NCBI GenBank assembly: GCA_958510875.1
Contig: OY294068.1
Span: 200,867,997-200,931,996, forward strand
Source: Endomychus coccineus
Lineage: Eukaryota; Arthropoda; Insecta; Coleoptera; Endomychidae
Direction: 5' to 3'
DNA length: 64,000 nucleotides
In this document: one piece after another, positions 11,969-24,064 of the stretch
Layout: each line of letters starts with the position of its first letter
Numbering within the stretch: position 1 is the first letter of the stretch
Made by a program: the position numbers and the translations under genes
Notes under the pieces: generated by a model
Seen by the model: only the letters and a program-made list of their open reading frames with translations
Told to the model about the DNA's origin: nothing
Database searches by the model: none

Positions 11969-12924
11969 GAAACATGATGTTGATTGAAACGTCTGATGTT
12001 GATTGATGAAAATTGTTAGTCAAACAAATTTATTCAAAAATGATACATTATTTACAATCAATTGTGTGAATTTCAAATAGAGTACATTAATTTTATTTAG
12101 CTAATTTCAAAAATTTACCAGAATATGGACGATAGTGATCTTGCCTATTATACGACACGGTACAACGATTAAAAACCGTATCATCAACAGATCCAGAAGC
12201 AAATTAGCTAATCCTAATTGAGTAGAACCGAACCAATTACTTTATCTTTCCAAATTATCTTTTAATGCATACACGATATCAAATTATTTTGAAACTGTTG
12301 AATTTGTGGAGATTTAGTTTCGAAATTGTTTTTGCTTTGATATTTTGTTCGTTAAAGATGAATTACTAATTAGATGAAGGAACAATGCCAATTTTTGGTA
12401 ACGTAGGTGTCTTTTGAGTTGCTTTTGATACAGTGGATTTTTCTAAGTCATACATATGCAATTAGATACATGTTTGAACATACGTTTATAGAAAAAAATC
12501 TTGGCACAACTCGTATCGCTACAAAATAGCTTTTTCAAGTAATGCTTACGGATAACTAACTTGAATTCTCGAATTTCCACTTGTTATATTAAGGTGGACT
12601 TAAGCTAGTGCAAATCGGAAGTCCGGTTAAGGCAAATCTAACATCTATAACAATGCGGAAGTAGAAGCTGAAAATGGTCAGTTATCGTAACTAATTTAAT
12701 AATAGGAGACTATTTACAACATTCTAATATTTATTTACTTCTAATGGTTCTAGTAGGTTTGATTCACAACTTAATTTGTTTTTCTATACAAATACATGAA
12801 GATTTCGAACTTGGACTAAGGTTTTCCAAGATTAAATTTATCATTGGTGAAACTTCTTCCATGTGCATCAATTCAACTGAATAACTACAGTAACTTTTGT
12901 GGCAACTAACTACCACAAGTCAGG
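11969..12924. other. Intergenic, nothing recognised
   Basis: AT-rich unique-looking sequence with no convincing frame, RNA gene or repeat structure. Confidence 0.4.
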
Positions 12925-13077
12925 GATACCAAGAAGATCCTCAACAGGCTAGCCGGTGAAAACACGTTCAACCTGACCTGGATCCCGGGTCAATCAGGTT
13001 GGAGAGGGAATGAGAGAGCGAACAAATTGGCCAGAGGAGAGGCCAGTTTGGATGGACCCATTTCTCCGATCGGTTAA
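12925..13077 (+). pseudogene. LINE RNase H domain relic
   Basis: A 50-codon frame contains LTWIPGQSGWRGNERANKLA, which matches the C-terminal part of RNase H domains of non-LTR retrotransposons (usual form W.PGHSG..GNE.AD.LA). The usual His is Gln and the catalytic Asp is Asn here, and nothing else of the element is left. A dead fragment. Its GC content is far above its surroundings. Confidence 0.8.
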
Positions 13078-15766
13078 TTCGGCTTATTTAATCGAAAGGA
13101 AAAGTTCTTGTCCCCAACTTCCTAGTTATTATACATTGGTAACAACCAACGATTTAGCAGATTTTGAAGTATAGGAATCGATTGAAGTAAAGGTATATCA
13201 GACATTTTCATAAATACCACTAACAACTTGAGAAACAGTCGAGAAAATAAAGCAGAAAAGGTCGAAAAAAAATCGGATCCGAAAAACCCGGAGAGACGAA
13301 TTTGGTTTTATTTCAGAGCATATTAAAAATCAATCCATGAAGATGACCTAGGCCATCAGGGTATCCTGACCACCAGGTTACTATTGAGTGTCATGGTTAT
13401 GGTTTCATTCCTTTGCAGAAGGTATTTCTGCGAATTCCCTGGAGAGGACGATAGTACCAGGATGTCCTGAGCTTCAGGTGCGTTGTAGTCCAAATATTGC
13501 ACCGGAATCGTGATCAGCGACCCCACAAACCCACGAGTGAGAAATTTTGATATATTTGTAAATTTTTTCAACATTTTTAATATTATCTCCTGAAAATGCA
13601 TTCGAAATGATGCATTTTCCTCTGTAGAAATGCTAAGATGCACATTAGAAAAAAAATGGTAACATTTTTTTAAATGACTTTCTGAATGCATTAAAGAAAG
13701 CCTTTATTCTGCTTTATTTTCTCGACTAAAAGCCTTGATGTGAAGGCCTCTTGAAATTAAAAAGGGACATACAATACTCAGGCGAAAATAGCTACAATGA
13801 AATAAAAACTTGTTGGCAAAAATGCTAATGAAAGATTCTTAGATGGAAAAACATGTTTTCATCAATTATTCAGAACCGTGAGAGAATAATCAGTAGGCCA
13901 GAAGATTACTGACACGAGATAAAGGGTCTTTCCCGGCTTGTCTCGATTTCAAGACGAAATTCTTTATCTTGTCCTCTGTATGAGATGCGAGGAAAACAAA
14001 GACTTCTTAGGATTCTGTCGTGCAGCGGGGTATCCAAATACCCCAGAAAAACGTAGCAGGGGATAGTGTATAACGGTCTTCGGCCAAGTACACTGAACTT
14101 TTTATAAAGTTCTCTACCATCCCAACCAATACCAACCATGACCTACCACAAGTTAACATCGGAAGTCGACTCTGTCGTTCTTTCTTGTTTTCCACAAGGT
14201 TTCTATATATCTACATAAATTATTATTTGATTGGTAGGCTACTTCGGTATTAATTATTTTTGAATGTTTTCACTCCGCACTAAGTTACAAAGTTTGCGAT
14301 TAAAGTATAGTACTCAAGTAGTTTCTTTCGGGGATGGATAAGTATATAAAAACACACCTTACTAGAAACTGAGTAAGCTATGTTCAGATTTGATATTTTT
14401 TAAAAGGTTTGTCGCAGAGTAACTTTTCATACTTCTCATTCGATAGATTCGTCGTCATCATCGTATCTCTAGCCAAGTAATCGTTCCAGGTCACATATTT
14501 CCGACAAAAAATCCCATAAGAAAGTAAAGGATTATATGATCAACGACTATAACTACAAGATATTAGCTATAGAAAACTGGAAGAGGAACTTGAGGAACAT
14601 CCAAAGCAATAAATAGTCCAACACAAATCAAATATTAACATGTATGTGCACACACGCAGTCACGCACACTGTTCTTGTTTGCATCTAGACTGCTGATAAA
14701 ATATATTGACTTTGAAACATTCCAAGTTTATCTTGAAGTCGTGTAGTGTTTCAATCGTATTCGACCTATAGACCACTATTGTTTCGAGTATGGAGAAAGC
14801 GAAACGTTATTACCTAGATCAGCAAGCCAAATTATAGTCTACAGGGCAAATTCGGAACAATGACGATGGATGATTACAGATTTTATCTCTCAATGACCGG
14901 CAAGCATTTGTCTAGTCATCGTCAAGTGACATAATCACGCAATGCTACTATTTAATATCAAACAAACTCGACATGGAATCTTCCAGAGATTATCAGCTCA
15001 AACATGAGGAAAATTGATTTCTATTTGCTATATAGGCAAATACAATAAATACACACCCAAGTTTTCAATTTCAAGCTATGTATTATGAATTTGAGTGAAC
15101 AAGGGACATGCTTATAAATTTACCCTAACTCTCATTATTTTATAAAAAAAAAGCTGCAGTGTCCTCCCCAGTGGATGCGAATTTATGTACTTACTAATTG
15201 AGCTACTAACTTCTTCAGAAAACTTAGGTGATTTTCTAAATGTTTGTTGTAAAACACCTAGTTTTGTTATAATAGTTAATAGAATGTGACATTCATAATT
15301 AGATTGAAATTCAAAGATACAAAAGAAACTCTGGGATAATAAGCGTGCCAAAATTGAGGAAATTAGTTAGGTATCTACTAGCAAAAAAAATAAATCAAAT
15401 AACCAACTTTGAAACTAGTATGATACCGTTATTTTAGAGTTTTGGGAAAAATGTCTTAGGCACTTTTGTCGCATTAATTTCCCAAGTAGATTTCGAGACA
15501 CCTGTATACTTAACCTCTGAAGAAATGTATGGCAAAACAATTGTCAATTTTGTTTTATACGCCAAATTTGAAAATCAAAATCAAATTCCAAGGTTACCTG
15601 CTCACCACTTATTATTGCACCTTTTATATATAATTACTCTGTTGTAACTAGCGATTAATCCTATATTACAACCAGGAACTTAAAACAATAACTATTGAAA
15701 CGACTAAACTAGTTCATTGTTGTCTAATAATTACGTTCAAGAATAATAGAATATAATAGAACCTAC
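13078..15766. other. Intergenic, no gene assigned
   Basis: Several short frames on the minus strand (for example 13356-13691 and 13906-14195) are not recognised and lack support. A short CA-rich microsatellite is at about 14645-14670. If the exon at 15767-15905 is real, part of this stretch may be its intron. Confidence 0.35.
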
Positions 15767-15905
15767 TTGGACAGAACATCACACAAAGCAACGATCTGTT
15801 GCAGCATTTGTCTCCTTTAGTTTTTTCCATTTTCGAACATTTCAAGATCTCTTCTTCAATCGCCTTCGCTCCTTCCATGATCCCATCCACAAAATTTTCC
15901 GCCAT
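15767..15905 (-). CDS. Possible short alternative first coding exon
   Basis: Minus-strand ATG at 15905 opens 46 codons, starting MAENFVDGIMEGAKAIEEEI and ending in a Cys-rich stretch, then a good donor, AA|GTAGGT, in phase 1. The phase 1 end equals that of the large exon 20277-21243 on the same strand, so the two could be alternative first exons of one gene with a common downstream acceptor. The protein is not recognised and the link is inference. Confidence 0.3.
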
Positions 15906-18417
15906 GATAATACACTTTGACGAACGTGTGTGTGTGTATTAAATAAAAACGACAATTTACAATTCGAGCACCTGCACACTTCAGACGGGTATTTACCAAC
16001 GAGAGAGAATCACGCACTGGATCGGTGCCTTTTAATGGAACCCGACAATGATAAGAATTTTATAGTCGGATGCGAAACGCACGTAAAAGCAACGTCAAGA
16101 GGTCGAATGCACTGAGCAAGCGTCAGATATTCAAACTACACTTTTATCGACCGCGAGAAATAATAACGCATCGGCCGGGCACGGTGGGGAACTTTAAACT
16201 ATGCTCTCTGGTTCACGTTGTCAGTAACCTTTGATCGCGTTGACCCAGTCCGAAATTGTCAGTGGAATTTAAACGGCAAGGGACCAACTAGTCGTATACC
16301 GTATGATTTAGGGGACAGTACATAGTGCGATTGTTATAAGATCATAGAGAATCGGTGAAATAGCGATCAGTAACGGATCCTCGGTTGAAGCAAGGGAGGC
16401 ACTAAATAAATCTCAATAATAATTATTCATTGTCTTTTATCTAAATTAACAGGAGAAAATAATGGAGAAGTTTATGTATCTAATGATAAAAAACTTGCCT
16501 CCTAATTCTCATATAATTTCTCAAGCTAAATTACAAATTTTAACAAAATTGTAAAGAATCACCTTTTACGTGATGGAAATTCATTATAAATTTTAATTAA
16601 AATGACTATTAAAAGTTTGATTTCCATTATTTAATATATCTTACAACATAAGAGCTAATCTAATGGATATTAGGTCAGTGGAATTTTATCTAATTGTGGT
16701 TTATTTAATCCATCATGGGATTAAATTATAAACTGTTAGCTAACAGAAAATCTAATTATATAAATTTAATTTTAAGGGAGAAAGTACTTGTTGATCATTC
16801 ACTATATCTAATCATTCACACCAAATACTTAATTACTGATCAATTTCTAGGAATTCCAGCAAATTTATTTTATTACTTTTATCCTGAACCTGCAGAACTT
16901 TAAAATTATCATTAAAGTTATAGTTTTCCATAATTTGATGTTCTGCAAAGTTTGAATCGGTTTTATCAAGTTAAATTAGCCACATTTAATGTATTGTAAA
17001 GTTCGAGAAATCTATCAGACAATGTATAGTACATTGTTTGATTTATTAGTGGGACATCTATTCATAGATGGCGTGAGATACTTTTGGTCTTTTTACCATG
17101 TTGTTGGCCGGTTACCTTCAACGAGGGATCGTTCAGTAACGTTGCAAACTTGCTGGACTAGAAAGACTTTATCATTCACATTTAATGTATTAAATTTTAT
17201 TCGAGGTTACTAACTCGTGATCGTTATGCTCTTTTCAAGGTAATCGATATGGACAACACCGTGTGCATCCCAAAAAAAAAGTCACCATGACTTTGTTGGC
17301 CGGAAAAATCTGAAAACTCAATCCCAAACGGAGTAAAAAGGATTGGCTATATATTTTGACGTTTTTGACAGCTAATATAATCACGTACGATTTAAATGGC
17401 AGTTCCATAGATTAATGGATCACAGTTCAGGCTTTCTACGACAGACAACACCATAACACCTCAACAAGACAAGTAACGTTTAAATGACAGACAGCTGACA
17501 CAGTGACAGTCCATAATATCAGTGACAGACCACTATATAACATAGGATATGCCTGTCAATTCAAATAAACATTCAAATTACATAAGAGTACAATTTGACG
17601 TCCTTCCATGCTTTTAACTGTTTCTACTCATTTGAAAAATGCATTAAGTCCGACGCCATTATCTGTTCCTTTAGGTGTTAGATGTTTCTATGGAAGTGAC
17701 TAATAAAATATAATTCATTGACATTTGATTTAAAATCCCAATCCACCTTTCTCTTTTCCGTTTGATGTGTTCTTTTTGTAATGAGGCTTTGAGACGAACA
17801 AACCAATCAATATCTTTTAAGGGCATTATTAAGTATAGCTTAAACGATGTCTTAAAAGTAAACGTTTATCTAACGGTATCTCTGACAATGCAGCTATTGT
17901 TGTATTGAAACAAGTTGCATGACCCGCTCATTACCAGACGCAAGATTACAGTACAAACTAAGGACGTTGACTCGTCCAAAATGAAAAAAACACTGCCTTA
18001 TTTGTTCAACGATGACGAAACGGAAGCGCAACTCCACGAATATGATATAGGACATCCAGATTAGCCAAAGGTCGTTTCTGTATACCAAAGATAAATACGA
18101 GGATATCGATAAGGAGACAATACACATAAAAAAATATTCCGCGACATAATGTTACTTAAATAAACCAAACAGGTAGTTTGTAAAGTGCCATAAAGCATGT
18201 TTAAAGGTAGCAAGCGGAAAAGAATGAAAAAAAACTGGGGGCATGCAAACAAATAGATATACTCCGGCGGATTCAGCTACACCATTTAATTATGAAACGG
18301 CTCCATTAAATAGTCTTGTTAATAATAAATAAAAATTTAAAACAGAGTGTTAATGTGACCTATTTCCCGAGAATTTTTATATAAATAGTCTTGTTAATAG
18401 ATTATTGGGGTATTGAA
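15906..18417. other. Intergenic or intronic, no gene seen
   Basis: 15940-16400 is GC-richer and not obviously repetitive and could be the promoter/5' region of the exon at 15905. 16420-16990 is AT-rich with no strong coding signal. The rest shows nothing recognisable on either strand. Confidence 0.35.
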
Positions 18418-18638
18418 TATAGAATAACTTGCTAATAGTGAAATTTTCTATAAACGCGTACCCATCTCTATATAACCTACAACTGTCAGAGTGACGTCTG
18501 TCAGAGTGACAGCCTAAAGGTGCCCATACGCCTCACACAAAGGTTACCACGCACTATCCACGACTAAACCCTTACAAAGGCGTTGCACATAAAATAAACT
18601 GTACGTCAGCAGGGCGCGTAGCCCGTAAAATCAACTAG
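18418..18638 (+). mobile_element. Helitron-like non-autonomous element, copy 4 (short)
   Basis: Shares ATAACTTG..GCTAATAG, TTCTATAAACGCGTACCCA and the whole terminal block with copies 2 and 3. Ends CTAG at 18635-18638 followed by T. The hairpin loop is longer by two bases (GGGC-GCGTA-GCCC). Non-coding. Confidence 0.5.
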
Positions 18639-18716
18639 TTTTATTATATCAATATGATAAATTATCACAGAGTAACGGTTTCTACCATTGAACTGATATA
18701 AAAAACAATTTTTGAT

Positions 18717-18835
18717 TGTTAATACATAACATAACCTAACCTAATCTAACCCAACATTTCTACATTAAGGAGAAATCCGATCCTGTTAGGTTAGTTTAGG
18801 TTAGGTTATATTAGATTGGGTCATGTTATGTATTA
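18717..18835. repeat. Small foldback element with telomere-like arms
   Basis: Left arm TTAATACATAACATAACC and right arm GGTCATGTTATGTATTAA are inverted repeats. Inside them lie CCTAACCTAATCTAACCC and, inverted, TTAGGTTAGTTTAGGTTAGG, i.e. near-(TTAGG)n, the common insect telomere repeat. Most likely a miniature inverted-repeat element about 115 bp long rather than an interstitial telomere. Confidence 0.6.
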
Positions 18836-19804
18836 ATAATTAATAATTAATTAATCAAACATTTTTTCTATCAAATACTGCTCATATCAATTGTATTTTC
18901 TATCATTTATGTTTCTATTAAATGTATTTTCTACCATAAAATATTCGATAAAATGTACTTTCTTTAAAAAGTTTATTCTTATATCTTCTGATGTTCTATA
19001 AAATTTCTCTCGAACAAATTTCCGCCAACCAGATTATTGAACGTCCCTTTGAGCCAGCAAACTTATATCAACAAAGTTGAGAAACTTCAGCAAATAGCGA
19101 TGGAAAATGGTTACGACAAATCTGTGATCAATAATTTAATTTCTAACCAAAAATGGAAATTGGAACGCAACCAACTAACTTAATTAGAGACACTTCCTTC
19201 AAGTAGTTCAATAAAATTCAACAGTTTCGTTTATCATCCTTCAATAATTAATACATTCCATAATTTGTTCTAAATGTGCAATACAACCTGTTTATAGATG
19301 TAAGAAAGGTACTCGGTAGCTTAACGGTATTTCTTATTTATACATTTCAATATGTTAAATTACCTCAATCTGCAATGAACATTTATCTCGTGCTACACAA
19401 AGAAAAATGAGAATGTTTCACAATCAACTGCATTATTCGTCGTCGTGGTCTGATAAATATAGACTCATTACCACCAGTAACCTGCTTTTAATTCGCGAGC
19501 ATCCTAATACACAGGTAAATTATTTTAAAGCCGCTACTGTCCACTTAAATGAGTACAAATTCATACCGAAACTTGGGATACCATTCTTTTATTAGATTCT
19601 AATCGTATTCGTGTTTACATTTTTACTTTTATTATAATCGTTGTACACTCTTGTAACATGCAAGTTTAACCTGTAATAAATATTCCTCCATTGTATTTGC
19701 ATAAATAAATTAAATATGAAAGTAAACACTGTGGTTTTACTACTTAATAAGTACCCTTGAACATTTAGTTTGTTAGCAACGTACTGAAAATAGAAATTAC
19801 TCAC

Positions 19805-19852
19805 CGAAACTGGATATGTTGGTACGAGTTGCACGTCGCGTTTTGAAGCCAT
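19805..19852 (-). CDS. Possible short first coding exon (16 codons)
   Basis: Minus-strand ATG opens MASKRDVQLVPTYPVS followed by a strong donor, TCG|GTGAGT. Short first exons of this kind are common for alternative N-termini such as those of reticulons, and the site lies 425 bp downstream of the end of the large exon on the same strand. Its end phase is 0, unlike the phase 1 of the large exon, so both cannot use the same acceptor without changing frame. Weak call. Confidence 0.25.
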
Positions 19853-20276
19853 AATAATTTATACCACTAATAAAGCATTTGTTATAAATAGAATTGCTAC
19901 CGATTCGCAGATTTCATTCTACTATTAGCCCCAGGTTTATGATTTTTCTTAAATAAACATACTCATAAGACCAAGAACAATTATTCCCTATTTACATAAT
20001 CCAACGTTATACTAAATGATATATTCGAAAAAAAGAAAATGAAATATTAAGACAGTATTTCCGTGGGTTCGAACTTGGGACTTGCGCTTTTCACAACTTA
20101 TGAAGGTAAAACATCTGCATCGCTATTCCAAGACATCATTGATTGACGCATATGAACTCAATGGTAATTTTGTCATCGACAAGTTGTGACAGTTCTAACA
20201 TATTAGGCTACTAGAGAAAACGCGGAATAGCCAAATTTTTATAGACACCGGAAATAAGTGTAAAACGTGTACTCAC

Positions 20277-21243
20277 CGAGTCCCATTTTACAGAAAATCA
20301 CTTCGGCTTCCGTCACGTTTGCTTTAGGAACCATCTTTTTGAATTCGGCCACCGGAGCCGAAGGAGCTGGAGCCGCAGGAGCTTGAGCAGGAACGGGTTT
20401 GGGTGGATGTTCAATCGCTGGCTCTTTTTGAAGTTTCTCTTTGAGTGGTGGTGCAATCGCTTGAGGAGGAACCGGCGCAGCGACTGTTACCTGCGGTTCT
20501 TTTTTAACAATAGGAACCGATTCGATTTCGTGGACGTCCTGGAAATCTTTGGAATCGTCGTATTTTTCAACGTGGCTTTTCTTATCTGGAACAACCTTCA
20601 CTTCGGGCTTAGTGGAAATATCCTCTTTAACGGTGGCAGTTACGAAATCACCAATAGCTCCACTATCGACACCCAGTATATCGAGTCCTTTCTTCGAAAC
20701 TTTATCGATGTTCTTACGTTCTTCCTCCATGAAACTGTTAGTCAAGTCTTTGAAATCGCCAATATGAAAATCTTTGTCTTTAATTTCCGGGGCCTCGTGA
20801 TGTTTCGATTTGGTGTATTGCATTTCTTGTAAGAATTTATCTAGTTTTTCGTCGGCGTCTTTTCTATCGGGAAAACTCTCGCTCGTATCGAACAAATTGG
20901 AATCCATCGTTACTTTGTCGCCGGTATGGAGCGGATCAAAGCTGGATAAGGAACTTGACACTTCGTCGGTAAATTGGTACCCTGCACTAGCAACTGAATC
21001 AACCCCTTTATTGATTGTTCCGAAAGGGTCACGTGGGAATTCTGATTTCAAATCGTCCAACAAATCATCCGTTGTCACTTCTTTGTTTGTCGCAGAAGTA
21101 AAAGTTTCTTTCAATGGCGAAATATCGTGCCCTAGATGTTCGAAATCGTCGACGGAATCGACTTCTCTATGAATTGCTCCTTGAAGGGAGTGGTGCTCCT
21201 TTGAATTGTCTGGATGTTCCGCGCTCGCTTCTTTATTATCCAT
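20277..21243 (-). CDS. Long N-terminal coding exon, probable reticulon-like protein (Rtnl1)
   Basis: Start ATG at 21243; 322 codons, ending at a strong donor ATGGGACTCG|GTGAGT in phase 1. The protein is acidic and low in complexity, with VDDFEHLG near residue 30, a SFDPL box near residue 100, and a Pro/Ala-rich run (PKPVPAQAPAAPAPSAP) near residue 290. This make-up, with the FEHL and FDPL boxes, resembles the long N-terminal exon of insect reticulon genes, whose C-terminal reticulon domain (two hydrophobic hairpins that shape ER tubules) is encoded by later exons. Those exons are not seen in this window and would lie to the left, so the family call rests on the N-terminal part only. Frames on the opposite strand here are shadows. 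Confidence 0.5.
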
Positions 21244-22440
21244 GATATAGTTGAATTAAAAATGTACTTACTGCAATAGGTATTCACTTTCAAATTTGTG
21301 ATGAAATTGATCGAAAACTGTCGGCACCGGTAGAACTGTCAAGTAACGTCAACACTGCTTAGTACTGTACCGACAAGCACATAACTTTCTGATAATTTGA
21401 TTCGGAGGTATGAAAATCTTCGTTGTCTACTGCACTGTATTCTCAGTTAGTTGTGTACTGCTCTTGAAATTGTGTACCATAGGTAAACGGACTGACTGGT
21501 TAAACTTGGGTCGGCGACGACGTCTCCTGAAGCTTCATGCTTTGTTGAAGCATGAGTTTTCCACAGTTTGTAGAGGGGATGGTGAATCACTGACATAAAA
21601 GAGAGAGACAGGTGTAGCTATCAGAAAGGCGTAAGGCGTAAAGAATTGCAAATGGCTGCGAAATCATTGTTTAAAGGGGAATTCCTAAACAGAAAACAAT
21701 ACTAATTAGTAATAATTCGTTGGAAAATTAGTGAAGAAGATATATTAGGTATTACTTCTCAGATAATTTTGCTTATTCTCTTACGACAGTTCAGTTCGAA
21801 ACAGAGGCGTAGCCGAGATACGATATAGGAGTTAACATGTTTGTTTTGGAATTGGAAATAAAACGATATAAATCGAAAAGAACATAACAATAATTGATAC
21901 ATTATACGTACAATAAGCAATGTTGTTAAATTTAAAAATCCACATAATTTGAAAACGCCAGGCCAATTATCATTATTGAACATATACTTAAATAATTGAC
22001 AGGTGGCAACAGAGACTGAGGTTTCTCATAATTTGAAGAAAATGGCTAGGTATTCTAATATCAGACATACAATAAGAGTTGTGAGCTGTGCTGTGCAGTT
22101 TTTAGCATTAAGTATTGTGGTTATTAGGAAAGCAATAGTCTTAGTATAGTTATTATACTATTATTTATCTTAAATAGTAGTAAATCTTCAGCATACTTGG
22201 CTTCCAGATGTATTACAGTTCTACAGAGTGAACATAAATAAATGGGTCAAGCTGGCAAAGATTATCAGTTTCTACACAAAAAACTGTTATCAATACATCA
22301 CTTTTGTCAGCAAAATAGCTTTCGGAATGATCTGCGGGTCAAATGTATGATTGTAGGAAAATATATTGGAAATGATTTAGAAACAGCTATGAAATACTTT
22401 AAATTATACTCTATGTTACATTGAAATTGCATTCAAATGG
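21244..22440. other. Upstream region of the minus-strand gene, no other gene
   Basis: On the minus strand a donor-like GCA|GTAAGTAC lies about 30 bp before the start codon at 21243, so an upstream untranslated exon ending there is possible. The remainder is AT-rich without recognisable genes. Confidence 0.3.
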
Positions 22441-22509
22441 ACTACATAATGTATTTTACAACTCTATGTTTTATACTCACACCTGCAGTCTATAATATAA
22501 CCTTGTTTT

Positions 22510-22610
22510 GTATCCGCTTCGGTGGTACTAAAATTGGAACGATACAGAAAAGATTAGCATGGCCCCTGAGCAAGGATAACACGCAAAATCGTGAAGCGTT
22601 CCACATTTTT
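22510..22610 (+). ncRNA. U6 spliceosomal snRNA-like copy, divergent
   Basis: 22530-22605 matches U6 snRNA closely (ACTAAAATTGGAACGATACA, GATTAGCATGGCCCCTG, AAATCGTGAAGCGTTCCACA) and ends in TTTTT, the pol III stop. Differences from canonical insect U6: the invariant ACAGAGA box reads ACAGAAA, and about 6 nt are missing after the 5' stem-loop. Yet the 5' stem still folds: GTA-(T)-CCGC-TTCG-GTGG-TAC. A TATA-like TATAATATAA lies at -19 to -10, closer than normal for U6 promoters. U6 pseudogenes are common, so a retrocopy is the first reading; a diverged functional variant is possible. Confidence 0.75.
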
Positions 22611-22919
22611 AAATTAATTTGAGCTATAATATAAATCTTTAATCGTCTCTTTCAGATATACCGATCCCTTACGGGGCCCATTCCGAGGGAATATTTCGGG
22701 ATATGTAATGCTTCGCCCTCTAGAATCCCTGTTGTGATGTCTTATCAATAATCTACTTGTAATTGGGATTAGGAAATTACATTGGAAGAAACTGTGCTGG
22801 CCAATTATCACAGTGCAAGGGTGAAAAATCACTTGAATGTTATGAGAATTTCGGACAAATATGCAGGTTAAATATAAGCGTGTGATATATACAGCTATAG
22901 CCAGAAAAACTACTGCTCA
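22611..22919. other. Intergenic, nothing recognised
   Basis: A GC-richer patch at 22660-22730 (ACGGGGCCCATTCCGAGG) may be a transposon remnant. No gene is supported. Confidence 0.3.
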
Positions 22920-23037
22920 TTATGGCTCAAGAATTCCATTTAAAAAACTAAGGATGGATGTCAAAAATACCGCTGAAATAGTTAGCACGTTCAAAAACAA
23001 CTCGGTTCCTATTTTTACCACTTCAGAGCGGTGGGAA

Positions 23038-24064
23038 CATAGAGATCATATAGTATAGAGGAGTAAAGCCCCTATATATGCCTATGTATTCGTTGCGTAC
23101 CATATTCGATCCATCGACATATACATATGGACTGCGCGTGGCAATGATAAGCGCGGGTAGTGCCGGCGTGAGAGAGGGGAAAACGAAGAGGACTAATACT
23201 GTCTTTATCTACTTTATCTATCGCGTTTCTATTGGCCGCTGCGTTGCCATGGAAATGCAACCTGACTGTAGCTAGTATGTTTCATCGACATATACATATG
23301 GACTGCGCGTGGCAATGATAAGCGCGGGTAGTGCCGGCGTGAGAGAGGGGAAAACGAAGAGGACTAATACTGTCTTTATCTACTTTATCTATCGCGTTTC
23401 TGTTGGCCGCTGCGTTGCCATGGAAATGCAACCTGACTGTAGCTAGTATGTTTCATCGACATATACATATGGACTGCGCGTGGCAATGATAAGCGCGGGT
23501 AGTGCCAGCGTGAGAGAGGGGAAAACGAAGAGGACTAATACTGTCTTTATCTACTTTATATATCGCGTTTCTATTGGCCGCTCCGTTGCCATGGAAATGC
23601 AACATGACTGTAGCTAGTATGTTTACGTCCCGAGCTGATAGATAAAGACAGTATTAGTCCTCTTCGTTTTCCCCTCTCTCACGCCGGCACTACCCGCGCT
23701 TATCCTTGCCACGCGCAGTCCATATGTATATGTCGATGGTATGTTTACGTCCCGAGCCGATAGATAAAGACAGTATTAGTCCTCTTCGTTTTCCCCTCTC
23801 TCGCGCCGCCACTACCCGCGCTTATCATTGCCACGCGCAGTCCATATGTATTATGTCGATGGTTCGATCTTACGCGATGAGTCATCCGTACCCCACTCTG
23901 CGGTATTTTAACTCGTTCCCCTTACTCTCCTACAACCGCGCGCTTAGATGACCTTGTGTAACTATAGTTACTTATAATGTCCGCAGAGTAGGGAACGGAT
24001 AAGTGTTTGAAACCTTCTCGCGTTAAGACGGGGCTTTACTCCTCTATACTATATGATCTCTATG
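23038..24064. mobile_element. TIR DNA element with 8-bp target duplication and internal array
   Basis: Ends are inverted repeats CATAGAGATCATATAGTATA / TATACTATATGATCTCTATG, extending to about 36 bp with GAGGAGTAAAGCCCC. The flanks are GGTGGGAA at 23030-23037 and again at 24065-24072: a perfect 8-bp target duplication. That size is typical of hAT and P superfamilies. It codes for no transposase. The right 200 bp match the small sibling at 24167-24407; the left and centre are filled by an array of three direct and two inverted subrepeats. Confidence 0.85.
23112..23862. repeat. 171-bp subrepeats, three direct then two inverted
   Basis: Direct copies start with CATCGACATATACATATGGA at 23112, 23283 and 23454 (period 171), each with GATAAGCGCGGGTAGTGCC and ending TAGCTAGTATGTTT. 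Two shorter inverted copies (about 23637-23740 and 23759-23862, period 122) follow, lacking the GCCGCTGCGTTGCCATGG part. Copies differ at only a few bases, so the expansion is recent. Long frames here come from repetition. Confidence 0.9.

Noticed and set aside
16420..16990. Second NUMT (AT-rich block)
   Set aside because: Base composition fits but no mitochondrial gene, tRNA or rRNA motif could be recognised.
18725..18830. Interstitial telomere array
   Set aside because: The TTAGG-like runs are few, imperfect and arranged as inverted arms with transposon-like ends.
20383..21172. Plus-strand frames of 72-149 codons
   Set aside because: Shadows of the long minus-strand exon; the minus frame has a clear start, donor and protein character.
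22510..22610. U6atac snRNA
   Set aside because: The body matches U6 (GGAACGATACA, GATTAGCATGGCCCC) rather than the U6atac sequence.
23078..23951. Frames of 62-81 codons in both strands near 23-24 kb
   Set aside because: They lie in the 171-bp subrepeats and TIRs and repeat the same peptide; no gene.
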